This document shows positions 7,395 to 15,600 of a DNA stretch of 25,303 bases, piece after piece (position 1 is the stretch's first letter; every line of letters starts with the position of its first letter). The notes under the pieces are model-generated. The model was not told the DNA's origin, did not search any database, and worked only from the letters and a program-made list of their open reading frames with translations. The stretch is from TH5896 sp049578985 (GTDB lineage: Archaea > Thermoproteota > Nitrososphaeria > Nitrososphaerales > Nitrososphaeraceae). The translations under genes and the position numbers were made by a program. The stretch lies in the NCBI GenBank assembly GCA_049578985.1, contig JBAUMZ010000127.1, forward strand, positions 1 through 25,303. Direction: 5' to 3'.

Positions 7395-8990
7395 GTGGAC
7401 AATTTGGATTTCGGAACAGAAATATCCAATGCCCTATGTTTTGCAATTAGTAAAGGATATCAGATACATCCTGACGCTTTTGAAATGCTCAAAGGGCTTG
7501 ATATAGATATTTTAAGGATCATTCAAGACATTATTAAAGCCAAGGTAACTAGCAAAGATAATTCTATAATTCTGATAGAAGATATAAAAATGGTCGTTGA
7601 TAAACATTCTAAAAATGGAGAATCTCAAAATCAAAACAGTTCTTGCGGTAAGTCTTCATCATTGTCTTCATCATCATCTTCATCATTAGATTTATTACAT
7701 CTACGCAATAGTGATACATTAGAACCAGTATCATACAGAGTACTCTTAGATCCAACTCCCATAATTAATAGTGGAGAAGGAGTTGAAGGGTATACTTCGC
7801 TATTTAGAAGCAGATATGAAAAATCTATGCACATCTTGTCCTTACGTCCTGATAGTAGACGAATCACAAGAGTAAAAACTCTGAAGAAAAAGAAGACAGA
7901 TACTGGAAATCAGAAACCATACATGCGATATGAGCAAATTTCGGGATCCCCCCCAACGATGGTTGTAGCTGGCTTGGTTATGTCAAGACAGTTCAAGCGT
8001 CATGGATTAGAAATAATGATAGATGATTTTAGTGGAGATTTACATGCGATGGGTACGACTGAGGATATAAAAAAAAAGGGATCGTTGATTACTACAGATC
8101 AAATGGTTATGTTAGAATTAGAGAATGGTAGGAAAAGCCAAAGTTTCGTTATAAAAAATATAATATCGCCTGATATTCCAGATCATTTACCAAATAGAGC
8201 CAAATCTGAATCCTACGTGGTATTAATCTCAGACTTACATGTAGGAAGTAAATATTTTATGGAAACCGCATTTATGAAATTTTTGAATTGGATGTCATCA
8301 GCTGACGATGAAATTGTAAGGAAGATCAAATTTCTATGCATTGGTGGCGATTTAATCGACGGCATAGGAATATTCCCTAATCAAGACAAAGAATTACTTG
8401 AATTAAATATTAATAGTCAGATGTCACATGTAATGGACTTACTCTCACGTATACCTAAGCACATTAATGTTTTTGTTATTCCTGGAAATCATGATCCGGG
8501 TAGAAGAGCATTGCCACAACCTTCTATTCCTAGGCAAAACTCTGAAAAACTTTACACATTTCAAAATTTCAATATGCTTGGAAATCCCAGTTTGATCGAA
8601 TTGAATGGTGTAAAGGTACTAATGTACCACGGACAGGGTCTAGATGACATCATAGGTACGATCCCTGATCTAAGTTATGCTAAGCCTGCGGAAGCAATGA
8701 AAGTATTATTGAGGGCAAGGCATCTTTCTCCCATTTATGGAGAACGTACTCCTATTGCGCCCGAACAAGAAGACCATATGGTAATTACTGAAGTTCCGGA
8801 CATATTTCATTCAGGGCATATACATGTTCTAGATGCTCAAAATTACCGTGGAACATTAATAGTAAATTCTGGAACTTGGCAGGGACAGACAAATTTTCAA
8901 AGAACGATGGGCATTATACCCAATCCGGGAGTTGCAGTTATAGTTGATCTGTCTACACTTCAACCATTTATAATGGACTTTAATCAATAG
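7395..8990 (+). CDS. polB: DNA polymerase D small subunit DP1
   Basis: With the GTG start chosen here the protein has 531 residues. It is the exonuclease subunit of the archaeal replicative polymerase PolD and pairs with DP2 at 12642. An N-terminal helical region (1-70) leads into a Ser-rich linker (about 85-100), an OB-like region (about 180-265) and a calcineurin-like phosphoesterase domain. All metal-ligand motifs are present: SDLHVG (about 279), GGD (about 317), GNHD (364-367), HG (about 412) and GHIH (474-477), so 3'-5' proofreading should be active. The frame extends back to ATG 7293, but the extra 34 residues are hydrophobic, unlike the family, and overlap the divergent gene start. The 3' end overlaps that of cdc6 by 11 bp, convergently. 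Confidence 0.93.
   Translation: MDNLDFGTEISNALCFAISKGYQIHPDAFEMLKGLDIDILRIIQDIIKAKVTSKDNSIILIEDIKMVVDKHSKNGESQNQNSSCGKSSSLSSSSSSSLDLLHLRNSDTLEPVSYRVLLDPTPIINSGEGVEGYTSLFRSRYEKSMHILSLRPDSRRITRVKTLKKKKTDTGNQKPYMRYEQISGSPPTMVVAGLVMSRQFKRHGLEIMIDDFSGDLHAMGTTEDIKKKGSLITTDQMVMLELENGRKSQSFVIKNIISPDIPDHLPNRAKSESYVVLISDLHVGSKYFMETAFMKFLNWMSSADDEIVRKIKFLCIGGDLIDGIGIFPNQDKELLELNINSQMSHVMDLLSRIPKHINVFVIPGNHDPGRRALPQPSIPRQNSEKLYTFQNFNMLGNPSLIELNGVKVLMYHGQGLDDIIGTIPDLSYAKPAEAMKVLLRARHLSPIYGERTPIAPEQEDHMVITEVPDIFHSGHIHVLDAQNYRGTLIVNSGTWQGQTNFQRTMGIIPNPGVAVIVDLSTLQPFIMDFNQ
7653..7687 (+). repeat. TCATCA/TCTTCA microsatellite in DP1
   Basis: An imperfect run of TCA and TCT triplets encodes the polyserine linker of DP1. 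It is in frame, so length changes by triplets would alter only the linker. Confidence 0.6.
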
Positions 8991-10206
8991 AAAGTAACCC
9001 TGTGAGAATAGAATCCTCTTTTAAGGCTTCCTTCACAGTTGAATGTGGTACGGTGATCCTAATTTTTTGTGATCTACCATATCTTCCTTGACTTATTACA
9101 TCACTAGTTATTAGTCCTAATTGATCTAACTCACTCATTATTTGGGTTATTCGACGTTGGGTTAATGGTTCTTGCTCAATACGTCTACATATATCTGAGT
9201 ATATTTCATATACTTCCCCAGTGTTACCGTTTCTTGATTTCAATACTGCTAAGATTATCATTTTAGTATGTGTTGTTGAATTTCTCAAAACTTCATAATT
9301 TGTATCCTTTTCAATTTTTTCTTGTGCTAACCTAATATGCTTTTCTTCAACTTTATTTGCTCTTTCTATTTCTGCAATTTCAGCTGCTACTCTTAAAAGG
9401 TCGATCGCCTTTCTGGCATCTCCATGCTCTCTACCGGCCATAGCTGCACAAAGATTAATAGCCGCACTTGAAACTACGTCTTCATTAAATGCTAACAATG
9501 TTCTTTCTGCAAGGATTCTTTGCAATTGTTCGACAGTATACGGATTGAATACCAACTCTTCCTCGCTGAGACTACTCCTAACTCTAGGATCAAGTTTATC
9601 CTTAAATGTTAGACTATTAGATATTCCTATTAGACTAATGAATGATTCAGTTGATATTCTCTCATTAGCCCTAGTAAAATTATAAAGTATATCATCCCCA
9701 TTCTTTTCTACCAATGAATCAATTTCATCTATGACAAGAATTACATAAAGTTTTTTCCTTCTTTGAATAAATTCCAATATTCTATCGGTCGCCTCACCCA
9801 TTGATAAGCCTGTAAAATGGACCTGTAATTTTTTTTCTCCTTTATTAATACCCATTTTTTCAGCAATTTCATGTAAGACCTTATATGCTGTATTAGCACT
9901 CTTTGCGTTTACAAATGGCACTACCAATTCTATTCCTAATTCCTCGCTCTTAACAGAAAGTCGATGTAAGACATTCTTAACCACGGCAGTTTTTCCTGTT
10001 CCTGGTTTACCAAAAAGTAATAAATTAGATGGCCTGGATCCTTTCAAAACAATAGATAAAGTATGTGCGATAGTCTTACTTTCTTCATCTCTAAATGGAA
10101 GTCGGTCAGGCACATAGTCTATAGTTAATGTTCTTCTATCTTTGACGACTAGCGACGTCCCTGAAGCAGCTTTATCAAATATACTATCAAGGCTATCATC
10201 ATTCAA
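8980..10206 (-). CDS. cdc6: Orc1/Cdc6 replication initiator
   Basis: A 408-residue AAA+ initiator that binds origin recognition boxes and helps load the MCM helicase. Walker A is GKPGTGKT (66-73) and Walker B is VIDEID (158-163). Sensor 1 is around Asn197, the arginine-finger region is LDPRVRSSL (205-213), and sensor 2 sits in GDARKAIDLL (262-271). The C-terminal winged helix (about 310-395) contains RRITQIMSELDQLGLI. The start is TTG; an in-frame stop lies three codons upstream, and a TATA-like TATATTTA sits about 26-35 bp upstream, so no longer version is possible. The gene reads away from the putative origin at 10207-10745, the usual archaeal arrangement of initiator next to its origin. 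It overlaps DP1 tail to tail. Confidence 0.95.
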   Translation of the reverse strand: MNDDSLDSIFDKAASGTSLVVKDRRTLTIDYVPDRLPFRDEESKTIAHTLSIVLKGSRPSNLLLFGKPGTGKTAVVKNVLHRLSVKSEELGIELVVPFVNAKSANTAYKVLHEIAEKMGINKGEKKLQVHFTGLSMGEATDRILEFIQRRKKLYVILVIDEIDSLVEKNGDDILYNFTRANERISTESFISLIGISNSLTFKDKLDPRVRSSLSEEELVFNPYTVEQLQRILAERTLLAFNEDVVSSAAINLCAAMAGREHGDARKAIDLLRVAAEIAEIERANKVEEKHIRLAQEKIEKDTNYEVLRNSTTHTKMIILAVLKSRNGNTGEVYEIYSDICRRIEQEPLTQRRITQIMSELDQLGLITSDVISQGRYGRSQKIRITVPHSTVKEALKEDSILTGLLSID

Positions 10207-10245
10207 ATTTATTTATCATTCCCACTATCATGTAAATATACCCTC

Positions 10246-10265
10246 ACCCCTGTTTTTCCTTTCCA
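10246..10265 (-). promoter_or_regulatory. Degenerate ORB-like element
   Basis: On the minus strand this reads TGGAAAGGAAAAACAGGGGT. It keeps the GGAAA core and the GGGGT G-string at the same spacing as the two good boxes, matching them at about 14 of 20 positions. It could be a weak initiator site. Confidence 0.35.
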
Positions 10266-10330
10266 ACATAAGAAGGATACTAAACTAATAGGTGTTAACA
10301 ACAAGTTAACAAACGGTTTTAAACAAGAGA

Positions 10331-10385
10331 ATCAATTATTATTAATTTTTAACTTAATTATATATCAATAAAAATAAAAGATAAT
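10331..10385. other. AT-rich stretch, candidate DNA unwinding element
   Basis: Only four of 55 bases are G or C. It lies between the box at 10246 and the inverted box at 10397, a position fitting a duplex-unwinding element. Confidence 0.45.
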
Positions 10386-10396
10386 GAGATATGAAC

Positions 10397-10416
10397 TGCA
10401 AAAGAAATCTAGGGGT
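10397..10416 (+). promoter_or_regulatory. Degenerate ORB-like element, inverted
   Basis: The plus strand reads TGCAAAAGAAATCTAGGGGT, followed by GGGG. GAAAT and GGGGT lie at the spacing seen in the two strong boxes but on the opposite strand. About 15 of 20 positions match. Confidence 0.35.
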
Positions 10417-10483
10417 GGGGGTTCATACATTATTCAACTGTATGTTAACGCTGGTTTACAATCGTATTTCACTAACATAAAAT

Positions 10484-10523
10484 GTCCCAAAATAGACCCC
10501 TTTATTTCCACTGGAGAGTTAAT
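10484..10523 (-). repeat. Origin recognition box repeat 1
   Basis: The first of two 40-bp direct repeats. Its minus-strand core (10497-10518) is CTCTCCAGTGGAAATAAAGG followed by GG. Archaeal ORBs combine a short dyad (TCCAGTGGAAA) with a downstream G-string; both are present. It differs from repeat 2 at one base (G 10495). Confidence 0.8.
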
Positions 10524-10544
10524 AACATTTTTAACATTGTTAAC

Positions 10545-10584
10545 GTCCCAAAATATACCCCTTTATTTCCACTGGAGAGTTAAT
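10545..10584 (-). repeat. Origin recognition box repeat 2
   Basis: The second 40-bp repeat starts 61 bp after the first in the same orientation and is identical except for T at 10556. The ORB core lies at 10558-10579. Each copy is preceded by AT-rich sequence; a GTTAAC palindrome ends directly before this copy. Confidence 0.8.
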
Positions 10585-10745
10585 CTGAATTACATTTTGT
10601 GATTTGTTATTAACAAACAGCTAGAAAACGATTTAATCCCATCTTCTCATAATTTTTCCTTAACAGGTTGCAACTGGTAAAATGTGTTAATGATGATTTA
10701 AGATAATGTTAACAATATTCACCGAAATCAAATGCAGAATAGGGT

Positions 10746-11387
10746 CTATACCGATTCTAGATTCTGTTCAGCCCTAGTTGTGACATTCAAATCACTATCA
10801 CTACGCAAATCACGTAAATGCCGTAATCCTTTGTCAGTAATGCTATATTTAAATGGCTTAGAACTTGTATCCCTCATTACAAAACCTGAATTATATAATC
10901 CTTTCATTACGCGGGATGTGTGTTCGCGTGACTTTCCGACTCGCTCATGAATATGCCTCGTCGTCATAGGTTTCTCTCTTAACCATAACAATATTTGCTC
11001 TAAAGTATCCAAGTCAGTATGTGTTTGTGAAGATGCAGGTGAAGTTTTCTCCCTTGACTCTTCAATAATCACACCATTTTGTGATATCATATCCATATCA
11101 CGTCCTGAATCTTCTTTTTTACTTTCAATATCACGTGATATTAAATGAGATCTCTCCGACATTTCTAACATATCAACCTTAACTTTGAGATCTGCAATCG
11201 CTTTATCATATATATGCAGTTTGTCGGCATATTGTTTTATTCTGTTATCAGTAATTGCATTTTTTAGGGAACTATTATTATGCCTAAAGAACTTTACAGC
11301 CTTGTAAGATAAGACTATTGCAACTCCAGAAAAAAAAGAAATTACTACCAACAGTAGGGTATGCATGTCATAGCCTTCAAACATCAC
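10746..11387 (-). CDS. Membrane-anchored winged-helix DNA-binding protein
   Basis: A 213-residue protein with one N-terminal transmembrane helix (about 9-28, HTLLLVVISFFSGVAIVLSY) followed by basic residues (KFFRH), so the bulk should face the cytoplasm. A predicted coiled coil (about 40-77) and a polar linker (about 80-122) lead to a MarR-like winged helix (about 125-194) with the recognition segment VGKSREHTSRVMKGLYNSGF and a wing around SSKPFKYSI. The start is GTG 11387, with ATG 11384 as an alternative. The start codon lies within a perfect 18-bp palindrome, so autoregulation is likely. It abuts the putative origin. It could be a membrane-tethered regulator or a factor attaching the origin region to the membrane; neither is shown. 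Confidence 0.8.
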   Translation of the reverse strand: MMFEGYDMHTLLLVVISFFSGVAIVLSYKAVKFFRHNNSSLKNAITDNRIKQYADKLHIYDKAIADLKVKVDMLEMSERSHLISRDIESKKEDSGRDMDMISQNGVIIEESREKTSPASSQTHTDLDTLEQILLWLREKPMTTRHIHERVGKSREHTSRVMKGLYNSGFVMRDTSSKPFKYSITDKGLRHLRDLRSDSDLNVTTRAEQNLESV

Positions 11388-11501
11388 ATCTAGATGTGAT
11401 ATATCATTGATATAACTCTTATTTTTGATGAATTAGTTTCTGTATTATTTCATCGACAAGTGATATCACATTACGACTGTCATTTTGGGATACTATATCA
11501 C
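11081..11501. repeat. Cluster of GTGATAT/ATATCAC motifs
   Basis: Eight copies of the 7-mer GTGATAT or its complement fall in 421 bp: 11081, 11095, 11128, 11135, 11396, 11460, 11463 and 11495. Several form palindromes: GTGATAT-7 bp-ATATCAC (11081-11101), AATATCACGTGATATT (11127-11142) and GTGATATCAC (11460-11469). By eye the 7-mer occurs only once elsewhere in the window (19143). Most copies lie inside two minus-strand genes, in two different codon phases. Confidence 0.65.
11383..11400. promoter_or_regulatory. Perfect 18-bp palindrome, likely operator
   Basis: ATCACATCTAGATGTGAT is its own reverse complement. It overlaps the GTG start codon of the membrane-anchored winged-helix gene and lies in the 31-bp gap behind the upstream gene. 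A protein bound here would block transcription or translation of the downstream gene. Confidence 0.6.
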
Positions 11502-11805
11502 GTTTGATGCTTTCAATAAGATGTGATGTGTTATCTAATATTACTTCTATTGTTTGAAATGTCCCTTTATCAATCATATTTAGGTATCTTAGGATAATTA
11601 GACTATAAAGAACTCCAGAGACTTTTTGTTCAGATTGTTTGAGCTGTCTATAATACGCACCTTTACTTATTCTGTTAGGTGGACTCCTTCCAGAGGATTT
11701 ATTATAAAGTATATAAATTTGGCGTTCAGTAAATAGAGAATTTGTAATAATGTGTTTGATTATATCATTATATTGTATTTCATTAGAGGTCAATGTACTA
11801 TACAA
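11419..11805 (-). CDS. Hypothetical protein, possible helix-turn-helix
   Basis: A 128-residue protein starting with TTG; no other start codon precedes the upstream in-frame stop. Residues about 20-75 (ITNSLFTERQIYILYNK, then ISKGAYYRQLKQSEQKVSGV) look like a helix-turn-helix with a basic second helix, and this part is the best guess for DNA binding. The C-terminal half is helical and ends LVDEIIQKLIHQK. It has no membrane segment. It lies 31 bp upstream of the membrane-anchored winged-helix gene on the same strand, so the two are probably co-transcribed. It shares RDI/SQN-like peptide patterns with that neighbour because both contain the GTGATAT motifs. Function unknown. Confidence 0.7.
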   Translation of the reverse strand: MYSTLTSNEIQYNDIIKHIITNSLFTERQIYILYNKSSGRSPPNRISKGAYYRQLKQSEQKVSGVLYSLIILRYLNMIDKGTFQTIEVILDNTSHLIESIKRDIVSQNDSRNVISLVDEIIQKLIHQK

Positions 11806-11887
11806 ATTGGTATAGCTAAATAATATTCTTTATGGATTTGATCTGACATCAAAGCAATGATATATAGTGCCTAGGAATGGTTAGAAT

Positions 11888-12628
11888 GTGGAACACAGGG
11901 TCGAGAATTACATATTAGACGAGTTAAAGAAGTATGGCACACTGTGCTTTCCACTAATTGATTCAGAAAACTCTACCAATGCGGCACTTATAGGAAATAA
12001 GGCTCAGAGTCTAGGTGCATCTGCAATACTTATCGGTGGTTCATCAGCGACAGATCAGATTGAACTAGCAGAAATGGTCTTTACTATCAAGTCTAAAATC
12101 AATATACCTGTAATACTATTTCCGGGTAATGTAACTGGAGTTGTACCTAAGGCTGATGCAGTTCTTTTCAGCTCTTTACTTAATTCAGAGAATCCTTACT
12201 TTATTACTGGGGCGCAGGCTTTGGGGGCTTTGTCAGTTAAAAAATATAATATCGAGTCATTACCTACGGGATATCTTGTCATCGGTGAACATACAACAGC
12301 ATGGTTTGTTGGTCAAGCTAGGTCTATCCCTTTTGATAAGAGAGGAATTGCAGTAATGTATGCGTTGGCAGCGCAGTACTTAGGGATGAGGTTTCTATAC
12401 CTAGAGGCCGGATCGGGCGCGGCTAACAGTATCCCTCCAGATATGATAGCAGCAGTGCGAAAGCAATTTACTGGTGTTTTGATCGTAGGTGGTGGCGTTC
12501 GTACTCCTGATAAAGCCAAGGAAATCGCTAAGGCAGGTGCAGATATAATAGTTGTTGGAACAATGATAGAGAAAGATGATGATTGGGAGAATAAACTATC
12601 TTCCATTATACGCTCAATAAGGAGATGA
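11888..12628 (+). CDS. Geranylgeranylglyceryl phosphate synthase
   Basis: The 246-residue TIM-barrel enzyme joins geranylgeranyl diphosphate to sn-glycerol-1-phosphate, the first committed step of archaeal ether-lipid synthesis. Family motifs are in place: LIDSEN with the Mg-binding Asp25, LIGGSS (48-53), LFPGN (77-81), YLEAGSGA (171-178), VGGGVRT (200-206) and VVGT (222-225), which together bind the phosphate groups. The start GTG has a TATA-like GATATATAG about 28 bp upstream. It is followed 13 bp later by DP2 on the same strand, with an AAGGAG-like sequence at its 3' end, so the two are probably one transcript. It is divergent from the origin-side gene pair. Confidence 0.95.
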   Translation: MEHRVENYILDELKKYGTLCFPLIDSENSTNAALIGNKAQSLGASAILIGGSSATDQIELAEMVFTIKSKINIPVILFPGNVTGVVPKADAVLFSSLLNSENPYFITGAQALGALSVKKYNIESLPTGYLVIGEHTTAWFVGQARSIPFDKRGIAVMYALAAQYLGMRFLYLEAGSGAANSIPPDMIAAVRKQFTGVLIVGGGVRTPDKAKEIAKAGADIIVVGTMIEKDDDWENKLSSIIRSIRR

Positions 12629-12641
12629 TAATTACGCAATA

Positions 12642-15600
12642 ATGACGATAACTAGCGATGGTATAACTCGTCTGAGGAATACTCGTATGCCAGTTTATTA
12701 CATGAATTATCAACAAGATATTCTTAGAAAAGTCGAGCAAATTTATGAATTAGCATTGAAAGCAAGAAAAATTGGTCTAGATACTTCAAACACGATTGAG
12801 TCTAAAGTTGCATACGATCTGGCTGATAGGGTGGCAAAAATGCATGATATTGATATTGCAAGTAGGTTAAGGACTTTATTAGAACGAACCACTAAAGAAA
12901 AAGCTGCACTCAAGATTGCCGAAGAAATTGCTTTGGGAGAATATGATGCGGGAGATCTTAGAGCTCGACTTGATAATGCTGTTCGGGTGAGCTTAGCTGT
13001 AGTCACAGAGGGTGTTACTGTGGCACCGTTACAGGGTATCTCCAATGTTCAACTTAAAAATAATTCTGATGGTAGTACCTACCTTTCTATCTCATTTGCT
13101 GGCCCAATACGGTCTGCTGGAGGAACCGAAGCGGCGCTCACTATGTTAATAGCAGATCACGCTCGAAAGGTAGTTGGTATAAGTGAATACATCGCAAACT
13201 CATACGATGATGAAACTGGTCGATTTGTAGAAGAACTTCGTACTTATGAACGCGAAGTAGGTAATTTCCAATTCAAGGTTTTAGACGAAGATGTCACTAA
13301 ATGCATCAAAAGTTTACCCGTAGAACTTGACGGTATTGATACCGACCAGATAGAGGTTGCAGGTCACAGAAACATGAAGCGCATCTCTACCGATAGGGTA
13401 CGTGGGGGTGCATTAAGAGTAATGAATGATGGTATTATTGGCAGAAGTAGAAAATTACTTAAACTCGTCGAAGCTCTCGACCTTGATGGCTGGGAGTGGC
13501 TCAAAGATCTAAAAGGGGCAGTACAAACTGGTGATGGTGACGATGCGGCCAATCACAGAATGTCAGAAGTTATTACCGGAAGACCTGTACTTTCTATGCC
13601 AAAGCGGTTGGGTGGATTTAGATTAAGATATGGCAGATGTTATAATACTGGCTTCGCAACAATTGGAATTCATCCTGCAGTCCCAGTTCTTTTAGATCAT
13701 GCGATAGTTGTAGGAACGCAGATAAAAATGGACGTACCAGGCAAAGCATCAACAATAGCGCTGGTAGATGATATAGATCCACCCATAGTACGACTCAATG
13801 ATGGTAGTGTTTTGCAAGTAAGAACTACTGAACATGCCTTAGTTGTACGACCAAGAGTTGAAAAAATCCTTTATCTTGGCGACATACTTATAAGCTATGG
13901 TGATTTTCTTGAAAATAATGCTGAGCTGCTTCCTGCGTCTTACGTAGAAGAGGCATGGATTCAAGAATTACACTCCCATCTATCAAATTTAAGTATTTCA
14001 AACCTACAAAGATCAGAAATTAATCCCCAATTGATTAAACTAATGAGCGGATCATTCAAAGACATACCAAATGTAAAAGACGCATTCAGAATGAGCCTGA
14101 TATTAGGCATACCATTATGTCCAAGATATTCTTTTTTCTGGGAACATATTAGTGTGGATGAGGTATTATTCCTAAAGGAAAACCTACTTTGTTCCTATAT
14201 TCAGGATAATAATAATAACAACGCATCGTGTTCCTATTTCTTGATTAAAAATAATTTTCAATTAAAAGATATTTTGGAGCGACTTGGGGTATATCATTTA
14301 ATAGTAGATGAAGATCATATTAAGATAGATAATCCTAATCAAGTATACTCTTTGCAGAGACTCCTGTTTTCAGATTCTAGCATCCTTACAGAAAGATATG
14401 GTTTACAGTTCTATGCTAATAATAATATCAAATCATTGAATACAATAGAATTTGTCTCATATATTTCTGGAATTCGATTGATGCCAAAATTTGCTTCTTC
14501 AATTGCAGTAAGAGTCGGCCGTCCTGAAAAGGCTGCAGAACGCAAAATGAAACCTCCAGTTCATGTTTTATTCCCTATAGGTTCGAAAGGTGGCTCCACT
14601 CGAGATATTCTAAAGGCTTCAAAGATCAAATCATCCTTTTTTACAGAAATCGCAAATAGATTTTGTAATAGTTGTAAATTTCCTTCATTAGGAACAAAAT
14701 GTACTAAATGTGGATCATCCACTCCTATTCGTAATTTATGTATAGTATGTAGAGAACAGATCTTGTATAATGGAAATAACAATCGTTGTAGTAGATGTGG
14801 CAGGGAAGGCAAACCCTATTCACCTGTTAGCTTTCCTTTGAGTAAAGTAATTGAGCAAGCTCAACATAAACTCGGTTTAAAGGCTGCAGAACCTTTTAAA
14901 GGAGTCAAGGCTCTGATGAGCAAAAATAAATCGGCAGAACTATTAGAGAAGGGATTGCTACGACAAAAACATAAATTGTATGCCTTTAAAGATGGAACGA
15001 TAAGATTCGATGCAACCAATGAACCACTCACACATTTTAAACCAGTTTGGATAATGACCAATATTGAAAAAATTAAGAAATTAGGATATAATAAGGATTA
15101 TATTGACAGAGATCTAACTTCATCCGATCAGCTTATAGAACTATTGCTGCAAGATATAGTCATACCTCTGGATTGCGCAGAGCATTTAGTTAATGTAGCC
15201 AAATTCGTAGATGAGGAATTAGTAAAAGTATATCATCTAGAACCTTACTATGGCATTTCTACTATTGAAGATTTGATAGGTCATTTGATTGTTGGCCTTG
15301 CTCCGCACACATCAGTTGGTATTATAGGTAGAATTATCGGATTCACAAAATCTCAAGTATGTCTAGCATCTCCCATATGGCATTCAGCAAAGCGAAGAGA
15401 TTGCGATGGTGATGCTGACTCCATAATGCTTCTGCTTGATGCGTTTCTGAATTTTTCTTTTGATTTTTTGCCTGATAAAATTGGTGGACTTATGGATGCT
15501 CCATTATTGATTCAGCCTACTGTATTACCATATGAAGTGCAGCGACAAGCACACAACATGGATATATCTTCTATTTATCCTCTAGAATTCTACGAGGCTA

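Larger units (their letters stand above)
10207..10745. other. Putative chromosomal replication origin (oriC)
   Basis: A 539-bp non-coding segment lies between cdc6 and the membrane-anchored winged-helix gene. It contains two 40-bp direct repeats with origin recognition boxes, two weaker boxes at 10246-10265 (minus) and 10397-10416 (plus), an extremely AT-rich stretch at 10331-10385, and five GTTAAC palindromes at 10294, 10305, 10444, 10539 and 10708. Archaeal origins typically lie just upstream of cdc6, carry ORB elements in opposite orientations and flank an AT-rich unwinding element, and all three are visible here. Short open frames across it are not convincing as genes. Confidence 0.82.

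Noticed and set aside
10384..10602. 72-residue open frame across the origin
   Set aside because: It runs through both ORB repeats, has repeated sequence for that reason, and lacks family-like composition.
12313..12639. 108-residue minus-strand frame over GGGP synthase
   Set aside because: Antisense shadow; the plus-strand enzyme motifs are complete.
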